From NCBI GenBank assembly GCA_000509225.1, contig BAOK01000001.1:2402914-2466913 (forward strand): a DNA stretch of 64,000 nt, in the 5' to 3' direction. Numbering within the stretch: the first letter of the stretch is position 1; each line of letters starts with the position of its first letter. This document shows positions 8,626 to 18,005 of this stretch, piece after piece. Position numbers and translations under genes: made by a program. This DNA is from Parvibaculaceae bacterium Mf 1.05b.01 (lineage in GTDB: Bacteria; Pseudomonadota; Alphaproteobacteria; Parvibaculales; Parvibaculaceae). The notes under the pieces are model-generated. The model saw only the letters and a list, made by a program, of their open reading frames with translations. It searched no databases and was not told where the DNA came from.

Positions 8626-9612
8626 CTATCCTCTCAAATCCGCCGGATCAAACTCATACTGATCGGCGCAAAATTCGCATTTGGCTTCAATGCGACCATT
8701 CTCCACCATGTGATCCAGATCGTCAGCCCCAAAAGTCTTCAACACACCTTCGATCCGCTCTCGAGAGCAGGGGCAGCCAAACTGGACGCCTGCAGGGCTG
8801 AACACCCTGACGCCGTCTTCATGATAGAGGCGAAAGAGCAGACGGTCGGCGGTTACATCCGGGTCCAACAATTCGGTATCGGTGACGGAGTCGAGCAAAA
8901 TCGCCGCATGTTCCCAGTTCTTTTCTTCATCCGTCAAAAGGCGTTCGTCCTCGGGTTCACGGTAGCCAGTGAGCCCCCCATCCTCTGCCAGATGCTGAAC
9001 CATGACCGCGCCAGCGCGCCACGTGACCTTGGAGGCTTCACCAGACTCGCCTCTTTCATAGAGGGGACCGACCGCCATGCGGATACGCGTTGCGATCTGT
9101 TCGGATTGGGCGAAATATTCGTGCGCTGCTTCTGTAAGACCGCGCGCATCCAACTGCACGATCCCTTGATACCGATCCATGTCAGCACCCTGATCAATGG
9201 TCAGCGCCAGGTATCCGGTTCCCAGGAGTTCGGTAGGCGCCTTGATGCCCTTTTCGAGAGTATCTGTCAGACGTTCACTATCCAGGTGGGCATACCCTCT
9301 GATTTTCCCTGGTGTCTCAAAATCTGCAACCAGCATGGAAACAGGCCCATCGGTCTTCGTTTGCAGCGTGAGCTTGCCATCAAATTTAAGCGCCGTGCCC
9401 AGCATTGCGACTAGCGTCAGTGCCTCCCCGAGAAGGATAGACACCGGCTCAGGATAGTCATGCCGGGACATGACGTCGGTGATGAGGCCTGACAGGCGCG
9501 TTGCACGCCCCCGCACACCAATGCCCTCAATCTGGAAGGGCACCACGATGTCATCGAGGTGCAGGTTTTCAGTGGTGAGGGGTTGATTGCCTGTGGTCAC
9601 GAGAGGCACCAT
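8626..9612 (-). CDS. hslO: Hsp33 family redox-regulated chaperone
   Basis: 328 residues. The C-terminal zinc/redox switch is complete: C280-P-C282 and C312-E-F-C315, the CxC...CxxC pattern that binds zinc when reduced and releases it on oxidation to activate the holdase. The N-terminal substrate-binding domain shows GVRGRATRL and [15 protein letters not shown]. The start overlaps the argF stop by 16 bases, so translation is probably coupled. Placement behind argF is a common alphaproteobacterial arrangement as I remember it. Confidence 0.95.
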   Translation of the reverse strand: MVPLVTTGNQPLTTENLHLDDIVVPFQIEGIGVRGRATRLSGLITDVMSRHDYPEPVSILLGEALTLVAMLGTALKFDGKLTLQTKTDGPVSMLVADFETPGKIRGYAHLDSERLTDTLEKGIKAPTELLGTGYLALTIDQGADMDRYQGIVQLDARGLTEAAHEYFAQSEQIATRIRMAVGPLYERGESGEASKVTWRAGAVMVQHLAEDGGLTGYREPEDERLLTDEEKNWEHAAILLDSVTDTELLDPDVTADRLLFRLYHEDGVRVFSPAGVQFGCPCSRERIEGVLKTFGADDLDHMVENGRIEAKCEFCADQYEFDPADLRG

Positions 9613-10532
9613 TTCAAAACGCCCTTTTGCGCGTGCAAGCGATTTTCCGCTCCGTCAAAAACAACAGATTGAGGGCCATCAATCACTTCTGCTGTCATCT
9701 CCTCACCCCTATGGGCCGGAAGACAATGCATGAAGATCGCCTCTTTGTGGGCCGCAGCCATAAGGCGCTCATCCACTTGATAGGGCGCCAAAGAATTATG
9801 CCGACTTGCAACCAGGTCCTCTGGATCTCCCATAGAGACCCATGTATCTGCCACTACACAATCAACACCCTCTACAGCTTCGTAAGGGTCGGTGGTGACC
9901 TTGACCCGGGCACCTTGTTTCTCCGCCCAGGCAACCGTCTCAGCTGGCAGAGCCAGTTCCGGTGGACAGGCCAAACGCAGATCAAAATCAAACTGAGCGG
10001 CCGCATGGACCCAGGACACGGCAACATTGTTGCCATCGCCAGACCAAGCAACGGAGCGATCCTTGATCGGCCCTTTATGTTCTTCGAAGGTCAAGACGTC
10101 GGCCATCAGCTGGCACGGGTGGGATTTATCCGTCAAACCATTAATGACGGGCACAGTCGCGTATTCCGCAAGCTCCAACAGTTTGTCGTGGCTGGTTGTC
10201 CGGATCATGATGGCGTCCACATAGCGTGAGAGAACGCGAGCGGTATCAGCCACGCTTTCGCCCCGACCCAGCTGCATTTCTGCGCCGTTTAGCAGGAGTG
10301 TTTCTCCGCCAAGCTGGCGCATCGCTACGTCGAATGACACGCGTGTACGGGTCGACGGCTTTTCGAAAATCATCGCCAGAAGACGCCCTTCCAAAGGCTT
10401 GTCTTTGTCTGAAATGCCATGCGGAAGTCCGGCGCGTGCTTCTTTGCGCCCACGGGCGTCATCAATGATGCGCTGCAGATTTTCTTTGCTGACTTCGTTC
10501 AGATCGAGAAAGTGTTTTGGCGCGCTGGTCAT
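9597..10532 (-). CDS. argF: Ornithine carbamoyltransferase
   Basis: 311 residues, which transfer carbamoyl phosphate to ornithine to give citrulline. The carbamoyl-phosphate motif STRTR is at residues 60-64, HPCQ at 138-141, a [10 protein letters not shown] ornithine-loop region, and [11 protein letters not shown] near the end. Start ATG overlaps the argD stop (ATGA, 10529-10532), a tight operon junction. Length is normal. Confidence 0.96.
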   Translation of the reverse strand: MTSAPKHFLDLNEVSKENLQRIIDDARGRKEARAGLPHGISDKDKPLEGRLLAMIFEKPSTRTRVSFDVAMRQLGGETLLLNGAEMQLGRGESVADTARVLSRYVDAIMIRTTSHDKLLELAEYATVPVINGLTDKSHPCQLMADVLTFEEHKGPIKDRSVAWSGDGNNVAVSWVHAAAQFDFDLRLACPPELALPAETVAWAEKQGARVKVTTDPYEAVEGVDCVVADTWVSMGDPEDLVASRHNSLAPYQVDERLMAAAHKEAIFMHCLPAHRGEEMTAEVIDGPQSVVFDGAENRLHAQKGVLKWCLS

Positions 10533-11728
10533 TTTGCGGCCTCCTTCTGGGCCTTTGCGGCCCTCAAGGCGCCGCAGGCTTCGGCGATGGTGTCGATCGC
10601 CTGATCAATATGTATATCGTCGATGATGAGCGGCGGGAGGAGACGAACGACATTGTCGCCAGCACCAACGGTCAACAGTTTGCGCTCTACAAGCGCACCG
10701 ACAAGTTCCGTGTTCGGGATCTTGCATTTCAGGCCCAGCATCAGGCCTTCGCCGCGCACGGTCTCGATGATGTCGCTGTTTTCGTCTGCCAACATGGCAA
10801 GCTTCTGTTTCAGCTTGAGACCCTTTTGCTGCACCGCCTCCAGGAAGCCCTCCTCAAGCACAACATCCAGCACGCCATTGGCGACTGCCATGGCCAGTGG
10901 ATTTCCCCCAAAGGTTGATCCATGGGTTCCAGCCGTCATGCCTTTGGCGGCGTCTTCTGTTGCGAGACAGGCCCCGACGGGGAACCCACCGCCCAGACCT
11001 TTGGCAGATGCCATAATGTCCGGTGTTACCCCAGCCAGTTCATGGGCGTACAACTTGCCAGTCCGACCGACACCGGTCTGAACCTCATCCAACACAAGCA
11101 GAATGCCTGCATCATCGCAAAGGTTACGGATAGACTGCAGAGCCGTGAGCTCCCAGGGGCGGATCCCACCTTCACCTTCGATGGGCTCCAGCAAAACACC
11201 GGCTGTATTGGGTCCGATGGCCTCTTTCAACGCCTTCAAATCGCCCATAGGGACTTGCACAAAGCCAGGCATGCGCCGACCGAAGCCCTCGAGATATTTC
11301 TCCTGCCCTCCAGCAGAAATTGTTGCCAATGTCCGGCCGTGGAAGGCACCCTCAAATGTGATGAGTTCGTCGCGCTCTGGCGCACCGTTTACCGCATGAA
11401 ACTTGCGCGCCATCTTGATGGAGCATTCCAACGCTTCCGCGCCTGAATTCGTAAAGAAGACGGTGTCGGCAAAGGTTGCTGCCACCAGACGTTCTGCCAG
11501 CCGTTCCTGCCCAGGTATGCGGTACAGGTTAGACGTGTGCCAAAGCTTCTTTGCCTGGGTTTCGAGCGCCTCCACCAGATGTGGATGGGCATGGCCAAGA
11601 GACGCCACAGCAATCCCGGCCCCAAAATCGAGGTAGCGATCGCCTGCAGGCGTTATCAAAAATGGTCCTTCACCGCTCTCAAATTCGAGGTCGGCCCGAC
11701 CGTAGGTCGGAAGAATGGGCGTAATCAT
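10529..11728 (-). CDS. argD: Acetylornithine aminotransferase
   Basis: 399 residues, a class-III PLP aminotransferase interconverting N-acetylglutamate semialdehyde and N2-acetylornithine. Motifs include [41 protein letters not shown] and the lysine in [15 protein letters not shown], followed by [13 protein letters not shown]. Start: an in-frame TTG at 11749 exists, but ATG 11728 has GGGAG seven bases upstream and matches the usual N-terminus [14 protein letters not shown]. It heads the argD-argF-hslO operon behind a leader that contains an intrinsic terminator. Confidence 0.95.
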   Translation of the reverse strand: MITPILPTYGRADLEFESGEGPFLITPAGDRYLDFGAGIAVASLGHAHPHLVEALETQAKKLWHTSNLYRIPGQERLAERLVAATFADTVFFTNSGAEALECSIKMARKFHAVNGAPERDELITFEGAFHGRTLATISAGGQEKYLEGFGRRMPGFVQVPMGDLKALKEAIGPNTAGVLLEPIEGEGGIRPWELTALQSIRNLCDDAGILLVLDEVQTGVGRTGKLYAHELAGVTPDIMASAKGLGGGFPVGACLATEDAAKGMTAGTHGSTFGGNPLAMAVANGVLDVVLEEGFLEAVQQKGLKLKQKLAMLADENSDIIETVRGEGLMLGLKCKIPNTELVGALVERKLLTVGAGDNVVRLLPPLIIDDIHIDQAIDTIAEACGALRAAKAQKEAAK

Positions 11729-11751
11729 CGGTATGCTCCCGAACGCCAATG

Positions 11752-11776
11752 AAAAAAGCCGCCAGAGGCCGGCGGC
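11752..11776 (-). terminator. Intrinsic terminator inside the argD leader
   Basis: Read leftwards: GCCGCC, a 7-base loop, GGCGGC, then six T, ending about 24 bases before the argD ATG. It lies downstream of the predicted argD promoter, so it may be an attenuator. It could alternatively end transcripts from the permease gene upstream. Confidence 0.75.
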
Positions 11777-11793
11777 TGTTCAAGAAGCGCCGG

Positions 11794-11822
11794 AGTATCC
11801 TCAAAGTGAGGGCTTTTGTCAA
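11794..11822 (-). promoter_or_regulatory. Promoter of argD-argF-hslO
   Basis: On the minus strand TTGACA (11817-11822) and GATACT (11794-11799) are separated by exactly 17 bases, a near-consensus sigma-70 promoter. The start point would be near 11787, giving a leader of about 60 bases. Confidence 0.7.
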
Positions 11823-11870
11823 TTGGCTGAAATGGCAAGCCACGCCAAATAGGTGTGGCTTCTCAATAGG

Positions 11871-12680
11871 TTAGGCCTTGAGACGATAGCCTCGTCGGAG
11901 AACCCTGTCGGAGATCACCCAAAGCACTGCATTGCACCCGATGGTAACGAGCACGCCGGTCATAATGTTGCCGTCCGACACGCCGGTAAAGGCGTAGCGG
12001 AAGCCATCGATCAGATAGAAGAACGGATTGTATTGAGTGAAGATGTAAGCGAACTCTGGCAGCTGCTTCACTGAATAAAACGTGCCTGAGAGAAAGGCCA
12101 AGGGCGTGATGATGAAGTTCGTGACCGCTTGGAGGTGGTCGAATTTTTCAGCCCAGATGCCGCCGAGCATGCCAAGCAGTGACAGCATCAAGGACGCACC
12201 AACCGCATAGAAAACGACAGCCCAGAGATGCTCAATTGACAGGCCGACGAAGGGCAGCATGCCGATCGCGGTGACGAGACCAACAAATACGCCGCGGGTC
12301 ACGCCCGCCATAGCAAAGCCGATATTAAGCTCACCAGCGGACAAAGGCGGCATCAACACATCCACGATATTTCCCTGAACTTTGGAAATCAGGATTGACG
12401 ACGAGGTATTCGCAAAAGCGTTTTGCAGCATGGTCATCATGATGAGACCTGGTGCCAGAAATTCGGTAAAGGGCACCCCGTTTACATCTGGCCGCAAGCG
12501 CCCCAATGCCAATGAGAATATTGCGAGGAATAGAAGTGTGGTGATGACGGGCGCCAGCACGGTCTGCGTGATGACTTTGACGAAGCGCTTCACTTCCTTC
12601 AGGTAAAGCGTCCAAAGACCCAGCCAGTTGAACGACCCAAAATGCCGTGCGCCTTCTGGCAGATAGTTTTCCTGGCTCAT
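11871..12680 (-). CDS. ABC-2 type transporter permease
   Basis: 269 residues with about six hydrophobic helices and the ABC-2 (YadH/NodJ-like) permease signature: a cytoplasmic N-terminus leading into FVKVITQTVLAPVITTLLFLAIF, then the late PLAFLSGTFYSVKQLPEF and YNPFFYLIDGFRYAFTG typical of the family. These permeases export polysaccharides, lipids or drugs with a separate ATPase, and no ATPase gene is adjacent, so the partner is elsewhere or shared. ATG 12680 has GTGAGG upstream. A hairpin without a T-run (AAGCCAC/GTGGCTT, about 11836-11862) follows the gene. Confidence 0.9.
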   Translation of the reverse strand: MSQENYLPEGARHFGSFNWLGLWTLYLKEVKRFVKVITQTVLAPVITTLLFLAIFSLALGRLRPDVNGVPFTEFLAPGLIMMTMLQNAFANTSSSILISKVQGNIVDVLMPPLSAGELNIGFAMAGVTRGVFVGLVTAIGMLPFVGLSIEHLWAVVFYAVGASLMLSLLGMLGGIWAEKFDHLQAVTNFIITPLAFLSGTFYSVKQLPEFAYIFTQYNPFFYLIDGFRYAFTGVSDGNIMTGVLVTIGCNAVLWVISDRVLRRGYRLKA

Positions 12681-12724
12681 GAAATCGGCCTCACTTTGCA
12701 GACGTTACCGCCGCCACTGCATTT

Positions 12725-12820
12725 AGAGTCTTTTCGGTTTTGATGAACTCAAAACCGGGCTCCTGCTTTTTGTCGCATTTCCGAACCGCAAAAGTCTGCA
12801 ACTTTTGGTTCGCAAATGCG
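12725..12820. repeat. Two-hairpin intergenic repeat, copy 1
   Basis: Hairpin 1 (12725-12762) contains CGGTTTTGA pairing with TCAAAACCG. A short T-rich linker then leads to hairpin 2 (12774-12820), CGCATTT...GAACC...AAAAGT pairing with ACTTTT...GGTTC...AAATGCG. It belongs to the family seen at 26083, 27124, 49913, 52645 and 63812. It lies between the permease gene and the gcrA control region. Confidence 0.8.
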
Positions 12821-12911
12821 TTGAACGTCTTACCCATCTCATACGATCCAGATAATCAGCCCCGGCTCCGGAGATAGGCGATTGCAGGCCCAACCGCAAT
12901 GACCGAGCCAA

Positions 12912-13047
12912 GCTTTTTCCATAATGGGTGGGCTTTTTCCATAATGATCCGGGGTTTTCCACACTGACGAGCGGTTTTCCCCAAAAGGCACCGCATTTGG
13001 ACCCAATAGATCGATTTTCTGTGGATAAGCGGATTCATTCCTTAACC
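12912..13047. promoter_or_regulatory. gcrA upstream control region: 20-bp phased TTTTCC boxes, DnaA box, CtrA-like half-site
   Basis: TTTTCC occurs at 12915, 12935, 12955 and 12975, exactly 20 bases apart, and the related TTTTCT lies at 13015 on the same phase. The first two boxes are inside an identical 15-base direct repeat (GCTTTTTCCATAATG). The third reads TTTTCCACA, one base from a DnaA box. A perfect DnaA box, TTATCCACA on the minus strand, is at 13020-13028. A GATTC methylation-type site and TTAACC (13042-13047) follow; another TTAACC is at 13127. In Caulobacter gcrA is known to be controlled by DnaA and to interplay with CtrA. The rest of 12681-13231 holds no gene. Confidence 0.6.
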
Positions 13048-13231
13048 AAATCTTGCGTCCAATACCCCTCATTTTGTATATTCTGACCCTAAGTACACGA
13101 CATCTAGTGCGATCAGGCAGCCGGCGTTAACCTTTTACAAGGTTCCCTATCCGGATTTTGCAGATCGACCTGAGATGCTTTCTGAGGGGCCGGCGACCAT
13201 TTTCGGCGCCATTTCAAGGGGATAGCGAGCC

Positions 13232-13738
13232 ATGTGGACAGAAGAACGCGTTGAGCTTCTGAAAAAACTTTGGGCGGAGGGTCTAAGTGCGAGCCAGGTT
13301 GCGAAGCAGCTGGGTGGCGTGACCCGCAATGCGGTAATTGGGAAAATCCATCGCCTGGGCTTATCAGGTCGCGCTACGACCAACAGGGCTCCAAGAGCAC
13401 GCCCTGCGACACCGCGTGCTGCCGCACCGCGGCCTCAGCAGCCCTCTGCACCCCGTCCTGTTGAGTTGAAAGAGGAACCGGCAATGCCGGACCCAGAACC
13501 ACAACCGCTGGTCCCGGTCGAAGTCACACCAGGACAGCTGGCGACGGTTCTGACGCTGACAGAACACACATGCAAATGGCCAATTGGCGACCCTGGGACT
13601 GACGACTTCCATTTCTGTGGGCACAAGGCTGACGCCGGCATGCCTTATTGCGCTACACATGCCAAGCTCGCTTACCAGCCTGTGCAGCCGCGTCGCCGGG
13701 CTGATCGGCCGCGGGCTAAGACAGGCTTCGCCAGCTGA
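13232..13738 (+). CDS. gcrA: GcrA family cell-cycle regulator
   Basis: 168 residues. The diagnostic GcrA N-terminus is present, with WTEERVELLKKLWAEG, then SASQVAKQLGG and RNAVIGKIHRLGL, a helix-turn-helix over roughly residues 1-45. A proline/alanine-rich linker (about 50-100) follows, and then a C-terminal region with CKWPIGDPG, FHFCGH and MPYCATHAKLAY, the sigma-70-binding end of the family. GcrA binds RNA polymerase sigma-70 and stimulates promoters carrying methylated GANTC. Start ATG 13232 has AAGGGG upstream. A strong terminator follows. Confidence 0.95.
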   Translation: MWTEERVELLKKLWAEGLSASQVAKQLGGVTRNAVIGKIHRLGLSGRATTNRAPRARPATPRAAAPRPQQPSAPRPVELKEEPAMPDPEPQPLVPVEVTPGQLATVLTLTEHTCKWPIGDPGTDDFHFCGHKADAGMPYCATHAKLAYQPVQPRRRADRPRAKTGFAS

Positions 13739-13764
13739 TCGTCACCAACGTCTGACACAGAAAA

Positions 13765-13792
13765 AGCCAGCGCGTGACGCTGGCTTTTTTTT
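13765..13792 (+). terminator. gcrA terminator
   Basis: AGCCAGCG (13765-13772) pairs with CGCTGGCT (13778-13785) around CGTGA. It is followed by a run of eight T and preceded by five A, so it could also work leftwards. Confidence 0.92.
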
Positions 13793-13857
13793 GGAGATCT
13801 TCAACCTAAGTCAGATGTCGATGCGGCCAAGCACGCATCTCTCAAAAGGTGAGGGAC

Positions 13858-14286
13858 ATGAACGATCGAATTAGGACAATAGCAGGCTTCCCCACTTCTG
13901 CTCAATACATCCAAATGCGCGAAGAAGCTGGCTGGGGCTCTATCTCGAATGAAACTGCCGACCTCAGTTTAAGGGGGTCTCTATTTGGCGTCTGTCTCTT
14001 CGATGGTGAGACACTTATCGGATTCTCACGTGTTGTCGGCGATGGTGTCTTGTACTTCTACATCGCCGATGTGATCGTATCGCCTGGCCATGGCGGCCAG
14101 GGACATGGCTCCCTGCTGATGGAGGCCGTGATGGACTATATTCAATCAAATGCCCAAACAGGTGCAACGATTGCAGTACTCTCAGCACCTGGCCGGGAGA
14201 ATTTCTATGAACGGTTCGACCTGACACCCTGTCCGAACCGACTCTTTGGTCAGGGATTGTCGATGGTCACGGGTCACAAGTGTTGA
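13858..14286 (+). CDS. GNAT family N-acetyltransferase
   Basis: 142 residues of GNAT fold. The acetyl-CoA loop is visible as SPGHGGQGHGSLLMEAVMDYI, the V(x)PxxxGxGxG/A motif A, with a preceding beta strand YFYIADVIV and a following AVLSAPGRENFYERF. An in-frame GTG at 13849 is possible, but ATG 13858 has AAAAGGTG in better position. The substrate is unknown. It sits between gcrA and convergent phoB. Confidence 0.85.
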   Translation: MNDRIRTIAGFPTSAQYIQMREEAGWGSISNETADLSLRGSLFGVCLFDGETLIGFSRVVGDGVLYFYIADVIVSPGHGGQGHGSLLMEAVMDYIQSNAQTGATIAVLSAPGRENFYERFDLTPCPNRLFGQGLSMVTGHKC

Positions 14287-14299
14287 GCATTGAGCGACG

Positions 14300-15064
14300 T
14301 TAGTTCATGAATTGCTCATCAAGGGCATAGCCCGCTGCGCGCACGGTCCGGATCGGATCGCGCTGACCCTTTTGGTTGAGGGCTTTGCGAAGACGTCCGA
14401 TATGCACGTCGACCGTCCTTGCTTCGACATAAACATCCGACCCCCAGACGGCATCAAGAAGCTGGGCACGGCTAAAAACGCGGCCAGGATGCTGCATGAG
14501 ATGTTCCAGCAGCCGGTATTCTGTCGGACCTAAGTGCACCTCCCGCTCGCCGCGGCGCACCCGGTGCGTTGAGCGGTCCATCACAACATCGCCAAAGGTC
14601 ACAATGTCTTCAGCGAGCGCTGGGCGAATACGCCTCAGGACAGCTCGAATGCGGGCCATCAGCTCCGTGGTGGAAAAAGGCTTTGTGATGTAGTCATCAG
14701 CACCTGTGTCGAGACCACGGATGCGGTCAGCTTCTTCGCCGCGGGCCGTAATCATCACAATTGGCAGGTTGCGTGTTTCTGACCTGGAGCGCAGGCGCCT
14801 GCAAAGCTCGATACCTGACAGGCTTGGCAGCATCCAATCGAGCAGGACGAGATCGGGCTCTATTTCACGCACCAGCATTGCGGCTTCTTCCCCGTCTGCG
14901 GTTGCCACAACGTCATAGCCTTCCTTCTCAAGATTGTACTGAAGGAGCATTGAAAGCGCTTCTTCGTCTTCGACAACCAGAACTGTGGGCTTCATTGTTG
15001 TACGCCGTGTTGTTGAGCCGGTAGCGGCTGACGGGGTTGCATTCAATTCCATTTCAAGGGCCAT
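14300..15064 (-). CDS. phoB: Phosphate regulon response regulator PhoB
   Basis: 254 residues: receiver domain with acidic pocket VEDEE and phospho-acceptor D76 in LLDWMLP, conserved K in DDYITKPF, then an OmpR-type winged helix ending in VDVHIGRLRKAL and IRTVRAAGYAL. It has an unusual N-terminal extension of about 23 residues before the canonical MKPTVLVVEDEE start. The longer start at 15064 is preferred because AGAGG lies six bases upstream, whereas the internal ATG at 14995 has none. It is the last gene of the phoR/pst/phoU/phoB cluster. Confidence 0.93.
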   Translation of the reverse strand: MALEMELNATPSAATGSTTRRTTMKPTVLVVEDEEALSMLLQYNLEKEGYDVVATADGEEAAMLVREIEPDLVLLDWMLPSLSGIELCRRLRSRSETRNLPIVMITARGEEADRIRGLDTGADDYITKPFSTTELMARIRAVLRRIRPALAEDIVTFGDVVMDRSTHRVRRGEREVHLGPTEYRLLEHLMQHPGRVFSRAQLLDAVWGSDVYVEARTVDVHIGRLRKALNQKGQRDPIRTVRAAGYALDEQFMN

Positions 15065-15130
15065 GTTATACCTCTGGCAACTTCTTGGCGATTACCGCCA
15101 CCTGATGCACGTTCGCTTTCGAGCAATTGC

Positions 15131-15847
15131 TCACGTTCCCGTAGACACAGACGTGGTACTGGTTTTGTCGCCCTTCGGGCGCTCCCCAACGATCCGATCG
15201 CCTGTCACAAGATAGCTGACCGTCTCGGCGATGTTCGTCGCGTGATCCCCAATACGTTCAATGTTCTTTGCAACGAAAAGCAGGTGCGTGCACATGCCAA
15301 TCGTTCGGGGATCTTCCATCATGTAGGTCAATAGCTCTCTGAAGACCGAATTGTACATTTCGTCGATCTCTTCGTCCGACAGCCATACCTTGGTGGCCAT
15401 TTCGACGTCACGGTTGGTGTAGGCATCAAGAACAAGTTTCAATTGACCTAGTGCCAGCTTTCCCATGCGGCTTAGCCCCTGGACGAGCCTGTTTGGCGTT
15501 TCATAGTCCTGAAAAATGACCAGAGAGCGTTTCGAGATGTTTTTGGCCAGATCGCCGATACGCTCAAGGTCTGCCGCAATCTTGATCGCCGTCATCGCTT
15601 CGCGCAGGTCGAGCGCCATAGGTTGGCGAAGGGCAATCAGCTCAACCGCATTCTCTTCAATCAAGATCTCAAGATCGTCGAGCTGTTGATCCTGCGACAC
15701 TGTGCGGTCCGCAAGTGCCATATCCCGCCGAGTGATTGCGTCAATCGCGCCTTGCAACTGCGCTTCGGCAAGGCCGCCCATCTTGGACACGTTGGTCGCG
15801 AGCTGTTCGAGCTCTTCTGAAAACGATGTAACAATGTGATCTGTCAC
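15131..15847 (-). CDS. phoU: Phosphate signalling protein PhoU
   Basis: 238 residues, all helical, with the two PhoU repeats of three-helix bundles; acidic metal-cluster segments are visible at IKIAADLERIGDLAKNI and LLFVAKNIERIGDHATNIAE. It links the Pst transporter to PhoR and represses the Pho regulon in high phosphate. It starts with GTG at 15847 behind GGAGACAGGA. It lies 29 bases after pstB and 66 bases before phoB. Confidence 0.95.
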   Translation of the reverse strand: MTDHIVTSFSEELEQLATNVSKMGGLAEAQLQGAIDAITRRDMALADRTVSQDQQLDDLEILIEENAVELIALRQPMALDLREAMTAIKIAADLERIGDLAKNISKRSLVIFQDYETPNRLVQGLSRMGKLALGQLKLVLDAYTNRDVEMATKVWLSDEEIDEMYNSVFRELLTYMMEDPRTIGMCTHLLFVAKNIERIGDHATNIAETVSYLVTGDRIVGERPKGDKTSTTSVSTGT

Positions 15848-15876
15848 GATCCTGTCTCCTCAACCCTGATGGGCTC

Positions 15877-16689
15877 TTAGCCAAACCGGCCAGTAATGTA
15901 ATCGAGTGTTCGCTCATCACCCGGCTTGGTAAAAATGTCACTCGTGGCACCCTCTTCAACCAGCACACCCATATGGAAGAACGCGGTCCGCTGAGAAACC
16001 CGGGCAGCCTGCTGCATAGAGTGCGTGACAATCACGATGGTGAACTTTTCTCTGAGTTCATCAATCAGTTCTTCAATCCGCGCTGTTGCGATAGGGTCCA
16101 GTGCCGAACAAGGTTCATCCATCAAGATGACTTCCGGATTGACTGCAATGGCCCGCGCGATGCAAAGCCGTTGTTGCTGACCACCGGAAAGACCGGTGCC
16201 TGGGTTGTCCAATCGGTCCTTCACTTCTTCCCAAAGGCCCGCCCTACGCAGGCTGGTTTCCACGATTTCATCCAGCTCGGCTGAATCACTTGCCTGCCCG
16301 TGGATCCGCGGGCCATAGGCAATATTGTCGTAGATGGATTTCGGGAACGGATTTGGTTTCTGGAACACCATGCCAATTCCCGCACGCAGTTCCACCACGT
16401 CGAGACCAGAGCGATAGATGTCTGTGCCGTCTACCTTGATTTCCCCTTCAACCCGACAACCGTCAATCACATCGTTCATGCGATTGATGCACCGGAGGAA
16501 GGTAGACTTGCCACAGCCGGAGGGACCGATCAGTGACGTCACCTGTTTCTCGCGAATGTCGAGATTGACGTCAAACAGGGCCTGCTTGTCGCCATAGAAG
16601 ACGCAAACATCTTTCCCCGTAATTTTGTGTTTGATCTGCTCCGGCTTTTCAGCAGGCGTTTCAGACTTAATGGCTTCAGCGACCGACAT
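15877..16689 (-). CDS. pstB: Phosphate ABC transporter ATP-binding protein
   Basis: 270 residues with Walker [10 protein letters not shown], the Q-loop in [20 protein letters not shown], the ABC signature [14 protein letters not shown], Walker [14 protein letters not shown] and the H-loop [22 protein letters not shown] is specific to PstB. Start ATG 16689 follows AAGGATC. It is 11 bases downstream of pstA. Confidence 0.97.
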   Translation of the reverse strand: MSVAEAIKSETPAEKPEQIKHKITGKDVCVFYGDKQALFDVNLDIREKQVTSLIGPSGCGKSTFLRCINRMNDVIDGCRVEGEIKVDGTDIYRSGLDVVELRAGIGMVFQKPNPFPKSIYDNIAYGPRIHGQASDSAELDEIVETSLRRAGLWEEVKDRLDNPGTGLSGGQQQRLCIARAIAVNPEVILMDEPCSALDPIATARIEELIDELREKFTIVIVTHSMQQAARVSQRTAFFHMGVLVEEGATSDIFTKPGDERTLDYITGRFG

Positions 16690-16700
16690 GATCTGATCCT

Positions 16701-18005
16701 TTACCAGCGGCGTTCAAAACGCTTACGCAACATTACCGCGATGGCGTTCATGGTGATGAGGAAACCAAGCAGCACCATGATGGCAGCGCTTGTCTTGGCA
16801 ACAAAGGCACGTTCCGGGCTGTCCGCCCAGATGTAGATTTGAACCGGCAGTACTGTCGATGGGTCTGTGACCGAGGACGGCACATCCACAATGAAGGCCA
16901 CCATGCCGATCATCAGCAATGGTGCGGTTTCACCGAGCGCTTGCGCCATCCCGATAATTGTCCCGGTCAGAATTCCGGGCATCGCCAGCGGCAGCACGTG
17001 GTGTGTGACAACCTGTAAATCCGAGGCACCCACACCCAGAGCCGCCTCACGGATCGATGGCGGCACGGCTTTGAGCGCCGCACGGGTTGCGATGATGATG
17101 GTCGGCAGGGTCATCAGTGCGAGCACCAGACCACCAACCAATGGGGCCGACCTTGGCATCCCAAAGAAACTCAAGAAGACTGCGAGCCCCAACAGACCAA
17201 AGACGATGGAGGGGACCGCCGCGAGGTTGTTAATGTTCACCTCAATCAAGTCGGTCCAGCGGTTCTTTGGCGCGAATTCTTCCAGATAGACAGCAGCCGA
17301 GACGCCAAGAGGGAAGCTCACGGACAGCGTGACAATCAGTGTCAGGAAGGAGCCCACAACAGCCCCCCAGATACCCGCGAGTTCTGGTTCGCGGCTGTCA
17401 CCTGTCGCGAAAAAGGCTGTATTGAATTGCAGGTCTACCCGGCCATCAGCTTCCAGTGCGTCGACCCATGCAATTTCATTATCTTTGACACGGCGGTCTG
17501 CTTCGACTGTCTCGCGATCAATCTGACCTTTGTAGAAGGTATCAATGTCATCGGACGTCACCAGCCAAATCGTCTGGGTCGTACCGATGATCGAGGGGTC
17601 ATTCACTACCATCTCACCCAAAGGACGATAGGCACCGCTTGAGAGCAGTCGGCTAAGGGTTCTCTTCTCACGACGTTCCGTTACTTCGGGGAATATCTCG
17701 TAGAGACCTCGCTTCGCCAAAGCCTGATAATTTGCAGTCCGCAGGGTCCGCTCTTCTCGTGTACCCGCAGGGTCAATGACCGCCTCGTCGAAGTAGACAT
17801 CGATCTTCATGTAGGTCTGGAAGAAGGCCGGCGCGCCCTGAAACGAAATCGTACCCAATAGGATGCCCAGAATGGAGACTGCGATCGCGATCGCGCCCAA
17901 TCCATAGGCTCTGAAACGGCGTTCAGCAGCGTAGCGCTTCTGAAGGCGCGCAGAGAACTCGGTCTGCTGTTTATCGGCAGCGGTGGAGATGGCCATATCA
18001 GTCAT
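16701..18005 (-). CDS. pstA: Phosphate ABC transporter permease PstA, long form
   Basis: 434 residues, longer than E. coli PstA (about 296) because of an N-terminal extension with one membrane segment (about residues 32-55) and a periplasmic domain (about 60-215), an arrangement I recall in alphaproteobacterial PstA. The permease core carries the EAA-like loop [29 protein letters not shown]. It overlaps the pstC stop by eight bases, so translation is probably coupled. Confidence 0.94.
   Translation of the reverse strand: MTDMAISTAADKQQTEFSARLQKRYAAERRFRAYGLGAIAIAVSILGILLGTISFQGAPAFFQTYMKIDVYFDEAVIDPAGTREERTLRTANYQALAKRGLYEIFPEVTERREKRTLSRLLSSGAYRPLGEMVVNDPSIIGTTQTIWLVTSDDIDTFYKGQIDRETVEADRRVKDNEIAWVDALEADGRVDLQFNTAFFATGDSREPELAGIWGAVVGSFLTLIVTLSVSFPLGVSAAVYLEEFAPKNRWTDLIEVNINNLAAVPSIVFGLLGLAVFLSFFGMPRSAPLVGGLVLALMTLPTIIIATRAALKAVPPSIREAALGVGASDLQVVTHHVLPLAMPGILTGTIIGMAQALGETAPLLMIGMVAFIVDVPSSVTDPSTVLPVQIYIWADSPERAFVAKTSAAIMVLLGFLITMNAIAVMLRKRFERRW

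Noticed and set aside
8515-9414. 299-codon plus-strand frame
   Set aside because: Antisense to hslO, whose zinc-switch cysteines and domain motifs are unambiguous.
12912-13047. Chromosomal replication origin
   Set aside because: DnaA-like boxes and AT-rich DNA are suggestive, but dnaA, hemE, parAB or other usual origin neighbours are not in view. The gcrA control region is the simpler reading, so I did not call an origin.
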